Assembly (NCBI GenBank): GCA_023381645.1 | Contig: JAMCRJ010000018.1 | Span: forward strand, 1 to 39,584 | DNA length: 39,584 nt | Direction of reading: 5' to 3' | DNA from: Gammaproteobacteria bacterium | GTDB lineage: Bacteria; Pseudomonadota; Gammaproteobacteria; Acidithiobacillales; Acidithiobacillaceae | Part shown: positions 30,913 to 39,106 of the stretch, piece after piece | How positions within the stretch are numbered: position 1 is the first letter of the stretch | How the letters are laid out: the number at the start of each line of letters is the position of its first letter | The notes under the pieces: model-generated | Seen by the model: the letters and a program-made list of their open reading frames with translations, nothing else | Databases searched by the model: none | What the model was told of the DNA's origin: nothing | Made by a program: the position numbers and the translations under genes

Positions 30913-31555
30913 GCGCTTCACTCCTTGTCTCAACGGTACCAGTATGCAAGTATGATAGTATGTTATCCCATAAAGACGCAATTTCCCGCGCCGCTGGTGC
31001 TCTTGGCTCAATCTCCTGTGGTGTGCGTCCGTCTGTGAATGCCGACGGGTAGGCGACGCGATTCACAAGGATGGTTTCAGCGACGGATCCGTGATGGGAG
31101 AGAGCCGCAATTGCCTGAGCAGTGATGTTTGTGTTTTGGATCGCCTGCGTAATTACAAATAGAAATGGCACTCCCAAGCTCTTTAGGCGATAAACGGTCA
31201 CCAGTGCTGCTTTCAGGTCGTCCGGTGTCGGTTTTATGGGTACAAGCACCAAATCTGCCAGTTCAAAGACATCGTCTAAATGTTCACTGGCATTCGGTGG
31301 TGTGTCGACAAAAACAAAATCCGCGCCCTGTGCCGCAAGTGCGTTCATGCCTTTTCCCAAGACGTCTCTGGTCAACTCCACGCGTCGAGGCTCCTCAGTC
31401 TCTCTGGCTTCGTGCCATTGGGTCAGAGTGCCTTGCGTGTCGGTGTCCACCAAATATACAGAAAACCCAAGGCGGGCTGCGTGAACGGAAAGGACGCGGC
31501 AAACCGTAGATTTTCCGCTACCCCCCTTCTGGGAATTGCAGACAATACGGAACAT
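30905..31555 (-). CDS. parA: ParA-family partition ATPase (216 aa)
   Basis: This is a small deviant-Walker ATPase that moves plasmid copies over the nucleoid. Seen are the deviant Walker A (SQKGGSGKST, Lys10 and Lys15), VDTDTQGTLTQWHEAR and the Walker B-type block FVFVDTPPNASEH. It lacks the long N-terminal DNA-binding domain of large ParA, so it is type Ib. I chose ATG at 31555, with GGAG 10-11 nt upstream, over the frame reaching 31570, which would need a TTG. It is translationally coupled to the RHH gene. Confidence 0.92.
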   Translation of the reverse strand: MFRIVCNSQKGGSGKSTVCRVLSVHAARLGFSVYLVDTDTQGTLTQWHEARETEEPRRVELTRDVLGKGMNALAAQGADFVFVDTPPNASEHLDDVFELADLVLVPIKPTPDDLKAALVTVYRLKSLGVPFLFVITQAIQNTNITAQAIAALSHHGSVAETILVNRVAYPSAFTDGRTPQEIEPRAPAAREIASLWDNILSYLHTGTVETRSEARG

Positions 31556-31579
31556 GCAAATAAGCTCCAATACAAGTAA

Positions 31580-31615
31580 ACATTATGCAATCATATTTGT
31601 ATGCAAGCATAGTTG
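31580..31615 (-). promoter_or_regulatory. parA promoter repeats
   Basis: TATGCAAGCATA (31600-31611) and a related ATTATGCAATCATA (31582-31595) lie just upstream of parA and share the GCAAGCAT core with motifs near rep and inside parA-RHH. They are probable autoregulatory sites of the partition operon. Confidence 0.5.
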
Positions 31616-31667
31616 TCAAGTTTGGCAATATTGATTGCGCACTTGAGAATTCGGAATATGAAGCCCG

Positions 31668-31985
31668 TTAAGAGTGTGAAGCCCCCGGAATCCAACGATA
31701 TAGCGTCAGCAGTGACGCCACGATGTGCTCAGCCACCTCTCGACGTGGAGTATCGTTATCCGGGGGCTTCCGGGCCAATGCCACCTTGCTTTCCGTCATT
31801 AGTCGCTTCTTCCCCGGCATCCACCCGAACTTGCGGGCGACTTCCAAACCGGCACAGCTGCGCTCAATGGTCAGATCCCGCTCCATCTCGGCCAACCTGA
31901 CCATGACATGAAAGAAGAACCGTCCCGAGGGTGTCCCGGTATCGATGGCGCCGGTCAAGCGTTTGAACTGAATCTCCCGAGCCTG
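31668..31985 (-). pseudogene. Serine resolvase remnant lacking its N-terminus
   Basis: The frame reads AREIQFKRLTGAIDTGTPSG, RLAEMERDLTIERSCAGLEV, KRLMTESKV and a complete C-terminal helix-turn-helix ending LLTLYRWIP. The N-terminal part of about 80 residues, including the catalytic serine, is absent; stops precede the fragment. It is a different resolvase from the intact one next to it. Confidence 0.8.
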
Positions 31986-32016
31986 CGGTCATTTTCAGAA
32001 GGCGATGGCACGGAAA

Positions 32017-32592
32017 TCAGGAGTCGACGGCACTGCCGGAACCGGCCGCCTGCAAGGCGGCGTAGAGGGCGGTTTTCCCAACCTTGAGCCGTGCCGCAGC
32101 CTCCCGGACGTTCAGCCCATTGGCGATATGCTCCCGCGCCCTTTGCAACTTGTCGGCAGTAATAACCGGCTTGCGCCCGCCCTTGCGCCCGCGAGCGGCG
32201 GCAGCGCTCAACCCGGCCTTGGTGCGCTCGCGGATCAAGTCGCGCTCGAACTGGCCCAGTGCGCCGAACACATGGAAGATGAGCCGTCCGCCCGGCGTGG
32301 TGGTGTCGATGCTTTCGGTCAGCGACCGGAAACCGACACCACGAGCTTCCAGAGCGCTTATCGTTTCGATCAGGTGCGGCAGGGAGCGGCCAAGCCGATC
32401 TAACCGCCAGACAGCTAGCACGTCGCCGTCGCGCAGGTAGGCCAGCGCGGCGGCCAAGCCGTGCCGGTCTGACTTAACCCCGGAAGCCGTGTCCTCGAAA
32501 ACGCGCTCGCATCCCGCCTTGCGTAGCGCATCCGTCTGTAAGGCGGTGTCCTGTTCCGCCGTCGATACCCGCGCATAGCCGATCAGTGCCAT
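32017..32592 (-). CDS. Serine resolvase/invertase-type recombinase (191 aa)
   Basis: This is an intact Tn3/Tn21-type resolvase: catalytic Ser10 in YARVSTAEQD, VWRLDRLGRSLPHLIE, SLTESIDTTTPGGRLIFHVF and a C-terminal helix-turn-helix (NVREAAARLKVGKTALYAAL). No transposase accompanies it. With a res-like site directly upstream it probably resolves plasmid multimers, helping the ParA system; this is inference. It may originate from a lost Tn3-type element. Confidence 0.92.
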   Translation of the reverse strand: MALIGYARVSTAEQDTALQTDALRKAGCERVFEDTASGVKSDRHGLAAALAYLRDGDVLAVWRLDRLGRSLPHLIETISALEARGVGFRSLTESIDTTTPGGRLIFHVFGALGQFERDLIRERTKAGLSAAAARGRKGGRKPVITADKLQRAREHIANGLNVREAAARLKVGKTALYAALQAAGSGSAVDS

Positions 32593-32624
32593 GATCGCCC
32601 CTTTTGTCCGTCCTTCCGTCCGTC

Positions 32625-32690
32625 TATCTTAATGTCCGATAACCCGTTAAACAAGCACGTTCCCGGACATTGTCCGACATGGCCGACTAA
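32625..32690. other. Res-like site upstream of the solitary resolvase
   Basis: TGTCCG (32633-32638) and CGGACA (32664-32669) form an inverted pair 25 bp apart, and TGTCCGACA follows at 32671. This is the position and form of resolvase-binding subsites. Confidence 0.55.
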
Positions 32691-32918
32691 TGATCGTTTG
32701 ACGGAATCTACCCGGACAGAACGGGAGGTAGCCCCAGGGTGGGCAAGTTCAGGCTACCGCCCACTGCAACCGGCTATCGCGGTAGGGATTACCCATTACT
32801 GAGCGGATACTCCCTCCATCTTGGCCCGCGCAGCAAGTTGGGCATTTTTACTATGCTGGGCCTGGACACCAAATACCTGCTCAACTTCATATGGTTATAC
32901 TGAAGTTTAGACATACAG

Positions 32919-33035
32919 CCCGGCTCCGCCGGGTTTTTTCTATTTTTGCTACGAAAGTGCTTGACACAGTGATAGTGCCGTGCGGCCGACCCTTGTAAAA
33001 AAGGGTCGGCCAATGAGAAGCGTTTTAGGCTTCTC
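32919..33035 (+). terminator. Terminator and leader hairpins inside the IS left end
   Basis: CCCGGC-TCC-GCCGGG (32919-32933) with six T residues forms an inward terminator. Two further perfect hairpins follow: an 11-bp stem GGCCGACCCTT (32984-32994 with 33001-33011) and GAGAAGC/GCTTCTC (33015-33021 with 33029-33035). All lie before the transposase ATG at 33048. They should block expression from outside promoters, a known way for insertion sequences to limit transposition. Confidence 0.75.
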
Positions 33036-33047
33036 GGAATCACTGTC

Positions 33048-34370
33048 ATGCCCTTTCATCGTCTCGTTGCCCTCCGCCTCTCGGAGTGGATTTCCTACTT
33101 TCTGACGGTCGTGCCGCCCCGCTCGCGGCGCAGTTTTGTGGAGCTGCTTTGCGGTTGCCTGATCTCGCCCGAAGGCTGGGTCACCCGCGCCCTCAGCAGC
33201 ATCTCCCTCCGCTGCCACTGGACCACCTATTACAAACTCCTGGAGCGTGCGTCCTTGCGTACACAGGCGTTGGCCATAACCCAGGTACGCTGGCTCCTGC
33301 AGTCCTTGCCCAAGCCCCTGATCGTCGAGTTAGTCGTCGACGACACGATGGTCCTGCGGCACTCTACCAAGGCCCCAGGCGCGGCCATCCGCTTCGACCA
33401 CAGTCATAAGCACAACCGCCCCAGTTATGTCCTCGCCCAGAATTGGGTGGGTCTGGCGTTGACCCTGCGTACCCGTTCCGGCAAAGCCATTTCCTTTCCC
33501 ATCCGCTTGCGCCTGGTGCCCAGTACCGGCAACACCCACAAGCTGAAAATCGCCGGAGCATTGCTGCGCGCCTTTATACCCCACATCCCCGTACCCGTCC
33601 GGTTGCTCACCGATGCTTGGTTCATGCGGCGGCGCCTGCTCTTGCCCCTGTTGCGTCAGCACGGCCTGCAGCCGGCAGGCCAGTTCATCGGCCAGGTGCG
33701 CAAAGATACTGTACTGCTCCGCGACCCACCGCCGAGGACATCCCAACGCGGGCGTCCTCGGATATATGGAAACAAGTACACCGTGGAAGACATGGCTGCG
33801 CTGCCCACCGAGATCGTCTCTCTGGATCTCTATGGGAAACGGCAGAAGGTCCGTCTTCAATCCATCATCGCCAATGCACGATTCCTGAACGGCCATCCGG
33901 TCCGTGCCGTATGGAGTGCGATCTACGATGAAAAGCATCATCGGTGGTCTCCCACCCGCCTCTATCTCGCTTCCGAGACGGATCTCACCGCCAGCGAAAT
34001 CGTCGTCCTCTACAGCAACCGCTGGCAGATCGAACCGATCTTCCACAATCTCAAACGCTGGTGGGGCATCCATAACCTCTGGCAGCAAAAACGCACCGTC
34101 TTGGAACGCTGGATGCAAATCCGCTGCATCGCTTGGTCCATGGTGCAACTCCTCGCCGAAACCCTATCCGAAGATTTCCCCATGACTGCAGTAGCGCCCT
34201 GGCGTATCGCTACTCCTGTCACCGCAGGACTCATGGCCCAATGGCTTCATCTGCAATTTCTGCGGGTTCCATTCTGGAAGGGCTACGACCCGAAGTCCGG
34301 GAAATTCCAGTGCCCCGCCCCCGCCTTTTGGGCCGATACCGATGACCCACCCCGCAAAAAGGTCGCCTGA
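33048..34370 (+). CDS. IS4/IS701-like DDE transposase (440 aa)
   Basis: The catalytic residues can be read as Asp in LIVELVVDDTMVLRH, Asp in VRLLTDAWFMRR, and Glu in the YSNRWQIEPIFHNLKRWWG block (Y-(2)-R-(3)-E-type signature of the IS4 superfamily). The length is normal. The protein starts at the first ATG after the leader hairpins; no strong ribosome site is visible, which fits low expression. IS701-type naming is by similarity of pattern only. Confidence 0.88.
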   Translation: MPFHRLVALRLSEWISYFLTVVPPRSRRSFVELLCGCLISPEGWVTRALSSISLRCHWTTYYKLLERASLRTQALAITQVRWLLQSLPKPLIVELVVDDTMVLRHSTKAPGAAIRFDHSHKHNRPSYVLAQNWVGLALTLRTRSGKAISFPIRLRLVPSTGNTHKLKIAGALLRAFIPHIPVPVRLLTDAWFMRRRLLLPLLRQHGLQPAGQFIGQVRKDTVLLRDPPPRTSQRGRPRIYGNKYTVEDMAALPTEIVSLDLYGKRQKVRLQSIIANARFLNGHPVRAVWSAIYDEKHHRWSPTRLYLASETDLTASEIVVLYSNRWQIEPIFHNLKRWWGIHNLWQQKRTVLERWMQIRCIAWSMVQLLAETLSEDFPMTAVAPWRIATPVTAGLMAQWLHLQFLRVPFWKGYDPKSGKFQCPAPAFWADTDDPPRKKVA

Positions 34371-34451
34371 CTCAATCCTGCTCCACATTTACTACGCCAT
34401 ATCGCCACACATAGAAGCTGGCGAGGAGGCTGCATGTCTAAACTTCAGTGG

Positions 34452-34769
34452 TTATAGAAGAGCGATGGTATTGTTATACGTATTGACTGTTAATCTATTA
34501 TTATTGGCAAAGCGCATAATCTCAGCAAATGCTATAGGCTGCTCATGTTTAAACCAGCCATTCATTATAATGCCGGCATTGCCATTCGTTAATATTGTCC
34601 AAATATGTCTTGTATAATGAATTTTGTGGTCTCTGCCAAAGGATGTTAACCCAACCCCCTCAATAAGCATTTCCGCCCACGACGAAGGGCGGAATTTTAC
34701 CCCATCACTTGTGATTCCATAAATAACAATCCACGTTGTTCTATTTATTTCATTATCCATATCGGCCAT
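34452..34769 (-). CDS. DUF3579 domain protein (105 aa)
   Basis: The motif GITSDGVKFRPSSWAEMLIE is the hallmark of DUF3579; then come SFGRDHKIHYTRHI, IMNGWFKHEQPIAFAEIMRF and NNNRLTVN. The biochemical role is unknown, but it is encoded next to nitrogen-oxide genes here. The start at 34769 overlaps the nnrS stop by 17 bp, with a second ATG at 34760. Its stop TAA lies in the IS target duplication. It is the last gene of the hcp operon. Confidence 0.8.
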   Translation of the reverse strand: MADMDNEINRTTWIVIYGITSDGVKFRPSSWAEMLIEGVGLTSFGRDHKIHYTRHIWTILTNGNAGIIMNGWFKHEQPIAFAEIMRFANNNRLTVNTYNNTIALL

Positions 34770-35949
34770 CGATCCGTGGCTTTATAAGCATGGGCGCATA
34801 AACGATGATAAAACCGACGAAGGCAATAATCCACAGGCCTTGCGACACCTCAATCCACATTCGGTACTGCATGGGCAATATTATTGGAATAATCACGCGC
34901 ACAATGGCACCAAGAAACAACGAAAAGAACATCCAGTTCAAGGCCTGTGGGGGTGTAAAGATGTTTCTTCCTGTGTGCCCTAGAGAGACTCTCGCCATCA
35001 TGCCAATGGTCATCATGCCTACCCCACCATATGCAAAAGCATGAATTCCTAACATTGGATTGATGGGTATCCAATGAACAAGCGCAGTCAAAATAAATCC
35101 AATGAATATCCATCCATAAGCCAGGTAAAGACTCCATAACAAGGGCTTACGCCATATGCCCGGAGTATACCATCCGATCATTTGTAGAACCTGCAAAAAC
35201 GCTAACGCGATGGCCACCAAAGCCGTAATCAGTGAAATCGGATCCCATACAACAGCCACTATAAAAAACATCATAAGAATCACGCTACTGACGTTTACCC
35301 ACGGCCGAACCATCAAAACCACCGGATAACCAACGCCTCTTTCAATAAAGAACGGCATTACCCGCTGTCCCATCAGCATAATCAGCGCGATAATCAGATA
35401 GAGGCCGAAAAACAACCCAATCTGCGTCAGCTCAGGATGCTTCCAGATGAGTCCTATATAGAACAATGTATTACCTGTCGTCATTAGTAATAATATGGAC
35501 CATATGCCAAGCTGTTTCCATTGCTTGCTGCGGACCAAAGGATACAGTAAGGCGATGCAAACAGTGGCATCAAACAACAGGTCGAACAGCGCCATGATCA
35601 TCAGTGCGCCAGGAAAATCGGTGAACGGCATTATGCGTGCCATAAGCCAGAACAAACCTAGTAATAATAATCCATATCCGCGAAGCGTCTGGTGACCCGT
35701 CCAGTTTTTGACTGCGGTCAACAAAAAACCAACAGCCACGGCCATGGAATATCCAAATATCATTTCATGGGCATGCCACAGGATAATCGGGAAATTGCCA
35801 TTATCAAGAAACTGCGTTCCATGATAATAGAACCAGAACCAGGCAGAGATGGCAAAAGCAGAGAATACCGCCCCTAACAAAAAAAAGAGGCGGAACCCAA
35901 GATGGAGAAGGGAAAAACGATAGTCTTTATTGGTTTCTATGGTTACCAC
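34753..35949 (-). CDS. nnrS: NnrS-family membrane haem/copper protein (398 aa)
   Basis: NnrS is an integral membrane protein linked to denitrification that relieves nitric-oxide stress. About twelve hydrophobic segments cover the protein. Conserved histidine motifs are LWHAHEMIFGYSMAVAVGFL near residue 60 and IHAFAYGGVGMMTIGMMARV with SLGHTGR in the C-terminal third. The length is typical. The start is a GTG at 35949, preceded by AAGGAA. It follows the Hcr-like gene by 56 bp and overlaps the DUF3579 gene. The base composition is more AT-rich than the plasmid backbone. Confidence 0.93.
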   Translation of the reverse strand: MVTIETNKDYRFSLLHLGFRLFFLLGAVFSAFAISAWFWFYYHGTQFLDNGNFPIILWHAHEMIFGYSMAVAVGFLLTAVKNWTGHQTLRGYGLLLLGLFWLMARIMPFTDFPGALMIMALFDLLFDATVCIALLYPLVRSKQWKQLGIWSILLLMTTGNTLFYIGLIWKHPELTQIGLFFGLYLIIALIMLMGQRVMPFFIERGVGYPVVLMVRPWVNVSSVILMMFFIVAVVWDPISLITALVAIALAFLQVLQMIGWYTPGIWRKPLLWSLYLAYGWIFIGFILTALVHWIPINPMLGIHAFAYGGVGMMTIGMMARVSLGHTGRNIFTPPQALNWMFFSLFLGAIVRVIIPIILPMQYRMWIEVSQGLWIIAFVGFIIVYAPMLIKPRIDGRYG

Positions 35950-36005
35950 GAGTTCCTTCTTGGCTGGACGAAATCAATGGTTCTAGCAAGTCTATAGACA
36001 TTGCA

Positions 36006-37034
36006 CTATGCGGACAAAAACCGTTCGAACTGCAAACAGGAGTCCGGCAACCCTTGGCTCAGAGCTAATTCCGTCACCCCCTGGACCAATCGCGTTGATC
36101 CGCAAACATACAAGTCCGGTAAAGTGGCAAGGCTTCCCAGATCGTCGCGCAAGGCATCCACCACGCTGCCTCGATAATCCATCCAGTGATTGCCAGGACG
36201 TGAAAGGCATATCTTCACCTGCAGTTGGGGAAGTTTATCCTGGATCTGACGGATTTCCTCCTGACAGAAGAGTTCGTCTTCATATCTTGCGCCGAAGTAC
36301 AGACGTGCCGGAAGCATTTCTCCCCAATCTGCCATGCGTCGCAGCATCGACAGTAGCGGCACGAGACCTGTCCCGCCACCAATGAACCAACGTGGCCGCA
36401 GGCCGTTTTCTCTCAGGGTAAAGGTTCCCAGGGGTCCACGTATGTTCAGGCGGTCGCCCACCAAGGCGGATTCCAGATAGGTAGAGAAGGCACCACCTGG
36501 TCGTAGCGTGATGAAAAATTCCAGGTCGCCATTCCAGTTGGTGTTGTTGGCTAGAGAATAGGCGCGACGCGCATCGCTGCCAGGTACCTGGATTTCCATA
36601 AATTGCCCAGCTTCGAATTCCGCAGCTCCCCCTTGCTCATCGGGTTGCAGGCGTAACAACAGTCGTCGCGTACCCGTAGCCACCATAGTGACGTCCATCA
36701 CTTCTGCCTCGCGCTCCGGAATGCGCTCAAAGCGGATGTAGTTGTAGTCATAAGGCGCCTCCAGAATCAGATCCGCTCGTGGATAGGTACGGCACAGAAG
36801 TACATCGCCTCGTGCCTGCGCTTTCTCTGGCAGGGCTTCCATACTGACTTCACCCAGGTGATAAGTGCCTGCGGTGACGGTGGCCACGCAGGCTCCGCAA
36901 GTTCCCTTCCGGCATTGGGAAGGAAGCAGAATGCTTCCCCGGTCCGCAGCGGAGAGTAAATCTTCCGCCTCAGAACAGACGAAGGACACCTGTTGCTTAT
37001 CTCGGGTATGGATAGTGATATCGTAGTTGGTCAT
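36006..37034 (-). CDS. hcr: Hcr-like 2Fe-2S/FAD/NAD reductase (342 aa)
   Basis: This protein is the likely electron donor to Hcp. The domains in order are a plant-type 2Fe-2S ferredoxin (Cys41, 46, 49, 81), an FAD domain (RRAYSLANN), and an NAD domain (GGGTGLVPLLSM, YVCGSTRLV). E. coli Hcr has its ferredoxin domain at the C-terminus; here it is at the N-terminus, as in BenC/MmoC, so the name is by position rather than by architecture. I chose the start at 37034, with AAGGAT 10 nt upstream; the frame to 37352 runs into hcp. It begins 58 bp after hcp. Confidence 0.85.
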   Translation of the reverse strand: MTNYDITIHTRDKQQVSFVCSEAEDLLSAADRGSILLPSQCRKGTCGACVATVTAGTYHLGEVSMEALPEKAQARGDVLLCRTYPRADLILEAPYDYNYIRFERIPEREAEVMDVTMVATGTRRLLLRLQPDEQGGAAEFEAGQFMEIQVPGSDARRAYSLANNTNWNGDLEFFITLRPGGAFSTYLESALVGDRLNIRGPLGTFTLRENGLRPRWFIGGGTGLVPLLSMLRRMADWGEMLPARLYFGARYEDELFCQEEIRQIQDKLPQLQVKICLSRPGNHWMDYRGSVVDALRDDLGSLATLPDLYVCGSTRLVQGVTELALSQGLPDSCLQFERFLSA

Positions 37035-37092
37035 GATCTGCTCATCCTTATGCCGCTTCGTCCGTTGCAGAACGAAGCGGCGTTCCATTGTG

Positions 37093-38766
37093 CTACGCCG
37101 TATGCGCCAGAGCCGCCTGCAAATCCGCTTGCGCCTCGCCAATAAGATCGAGATCAAGATCGAAACGTGATTGGAGCTTCTGCACCAAAGTTGGTGTGAG
37201 ATAGGCAGGCAGGGTGGGCCCCAGCTTGATCCCCTTGATGCCCAGAGCCAGCAAGGAAAGGTGAATGGCGGTAGCCTTTTGTTCAAACCAGGAGAGCATG
37301 ATCGACAACGGCAGGTCATTGACCCCACAATTGAATGCCTCGGCCAGGGCACCCGCTACCCGGATGGCGGAGTGGGCATCATTGCATTGGCCTATATCCA
37401 GCAGGCGGGGGATGCCTCCAATATCTCCGAATTCATGCTTGTTGAATCGATACTTACCGCATCCCAGGGTCATCACTACCGAATCGGCGGGGGCATTATC
37501 CGCCACCTCCGTGAAGTAGTTGCGCGCCGGAGAAACACCATCGCACCCACCGACGAGGAAGAAGTGGCGAATATCTCCGTGTTTCACCGCATCGACGATT
37601 TTATCCGCCACACCCAGGAGAGTGTGATGCCCAAAACCGATGGTGATACGCTGCTCTTTTGCATCGGCAGTAAATCCCGGTAATGCCTTGGCGGCCTGGA
37701 TCACCGGGGTGAAATCCCCATTGTCGATATGGCGGACGCCGGGCCACCCCACTGGGCCAAGGGTAAAAATTCGATTTTTATAACTTCTGCCCGGCTCAAT
37801 GATACAGTTGGAAGTCATGACAATGGGCCCAGGGAAATCTGCAAATTCACGCTGCTGATCTTGCCATGCTCCCCCTAGATTCCCGGCCAGATGAGGGTAT
37901 GCCTTGAGCAAGGGATAGGCGTTGGCTGGCAACATCTCCCCATGGGTGTAAACATTGATCCCCTGATCCTTGGTCTGCTCCAGGATTTGTTTGAGATCAT
38001 GGAGATCGTGACCGCTGACCAGGATTGCCTTGCCCTGGATCGGGGAGATGCGCACAGAGGTAATTTCCTGCGCTCCAAAACTGTCCGTATTGGCAACGTC
38101 AAGCAACTCCATCACCTTCAGGTTCAAACGGCCGACTTCCAATGATTCTTCCAACATTTCATCGAGGTCCGTTGGATTACTTGCCAAGTAGTCCAGGATT
38201 TCCTCTGCCTGCGCATCGACTTCGTCGCTCTGATAACCCAGGACGCGGGCATGTTGAGCATAAGCGGCTACGCCTTTCATGCCGTAGAGGATGAGGGCAC
38301 GAGCACCGATCACATCGGATCCGAGATGTTCTACGTCGGCGTTTATGGCGACGCTAGGGGCTTGACGCAGCAGTTGTTCCAGACTATCGGCAGGTTGGAA
38401 GAGGGCCGGACCGGACAGGATTTCGGGAGTCTTGCCCTGCTCTCGCGCCGCTTCCTCGTACAATAATTTGATCCGTTCACGCCTTTTGCTGGCCTCCTGG
38501 ATCAGGTGGACAAAACGTGTGGCAGTGAAGTTCACATTGGTGAGCGTGGTGAAAAGCCCATAAAAAATGAAGTCGTCCGTACGTCTGTCGGCAACACCCA
38601 TCGCCCGCGCCCGGCGCGCATACTGGGCAATGCCCTTCATAAGGTGCGTGAGAATGTCCTGCAGACCGGCAGTGGCCTCATCCTTGCCGCACGTTCCCGG
38701 CTCACTGGTACAGCCTATTCCGGCGGGGCTGCGGGTGGTTTGTTCGCATTGATAGCAAAACATCAT
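37093..38766 (-). CDS. hcp: Hybrid cluster protein Hcp (557 aa)
   Basis: Hcp carries a 4Fe-2S-2O hybrid cluster plus a second iron-sulfur cluster; it reduces NO (and hydroxylamine in vitro) and acts in protein S-nitrosylation. The N-terminal cluster residues are Cys4, Cys7, Cys19 and Cys26 ([19 protein letters not shown]), spaced as in the E. coli type. Hybrid-cluster ligands fall in [38 protein letters not shown] and GQCNDAHSA. The length is normal. AGGAG precedes the start at 38766. It is the first gene of an operon with the Hcr-like gene, nnrS and DUF3579, behind an FNR/DNR box. Confidence 0.96.
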   Translation of the reverse strand: MMFCYQCEQTTRSPAGIGCTSEPGTCGKDEATAGLQDILTHLMKGIAQYARRARAMGVADRRTDDFIFYGLFTTLTNVNFTATRFVHLIQEASKRRERIKLLYEEAAREQGKTPEILSGPALFQPADSLEQLLRQAPSVAINADVEHLGSDVIGARALILYGMKGVAAYAQHARVLGYQSDEVDAQAEEILDYLASNPTDLDEMLEESLEVGRLNLKVMELLDVANTDSFGAQEITSVRISPIQGKAILVSGHDLHDLKQILEQTKDQGINVYTHGEMLPANAYPLLKAYPHLAGNLGGAWQDQQREFADFPGPIVMTSNCIIEPGRSYKNRIFTLGPVGWPGVRHIDNGDFTPVIQAAKALPGFTADAKEQRITIGFGHHTLLGVADKIVDAVKHGDIRHFFLVGGCDGVSPARNYFTEVADNAPADSVVMTLGCGKYRFNKHEFGDIGGIPRLLDIGQCNDAHSAIRVAGALAEAFNCGVNDLPLSIMLSWFEQKATAIHLSLLALGIKGIKLGPTLPAYLTPTLVQKLQSRFDLDLDLIGEAQADLQAALAHTA

Positions 38767-39106
38767 GGTGTCTCCTGAGGTTGTGGTGCTTGTTTGTCAA
38801 CAATATCTGCTGTGATCAGGACCATCCTTGATTTCAATCAAGTGGCTGCGCCACTTCCTCATGATCGTCGACGGGAAACCCTAAGCAAAAGACAGGCGAT
38901 TGACCCTGCCCGGAGATTCGGCGTAACGTATTTAACGTCACACTACGCTCCGCCTATCCCGATCAATTGTCTGGAATCCGGCGGCTGAATCCGCCTGCGA
39001 GACGCCACCCGCAGGCACATAACAGGCTGAGTTATGGTCCGTAAAAGCCGCATCATGGGGTAAAGATGGTTTTAGACACAGTTTTGTTCGCCCAAAAGCC
39101 AGATTG
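38767..39106. promoter_or_regulatory. Divergent promoter region with FNR/DNR box (38828-38841)
   Basis: The region between hcp and the Crp/Fnr gene has no gene. On the minus strand TTGAT-TGAA-ATCAA occurs at 38828-38841, 62 bp before hcp. A GATATTG stretch about 21 nt downstream would serve as -10, the class II activation spacing. No second box toward the regulator was found. Confidence 0.8.

Larger units (their letters stand above)
32893..34456 (+). mobile_element. IS4/IS701-like insertion sequence (32899-34449, 1551 bp)
   Basis: Terminal inverted repeats of 22 bp (32899-32920 and 34428-34449) share ACTGAAGTTTAGACAT-R-CAGCC with one mismatch. GGTTAT(A) flanks both sides (32893-32899 and 34450-34456), a 6-7 bp target duplication. 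The right copy includes the stop codon of the DUF3579 gene, so the element landed directly behind that gene without damaging it. Repeats, duplication and transposase are all intact, which suggests a recent insertion. Confidence 0.88.

Noticed and set aside
35941..36005. FNR/DNR box directly before nnrS
   Set aside because: Only one half-site (TTGAT on the minus strand) is present; the second half does not match.
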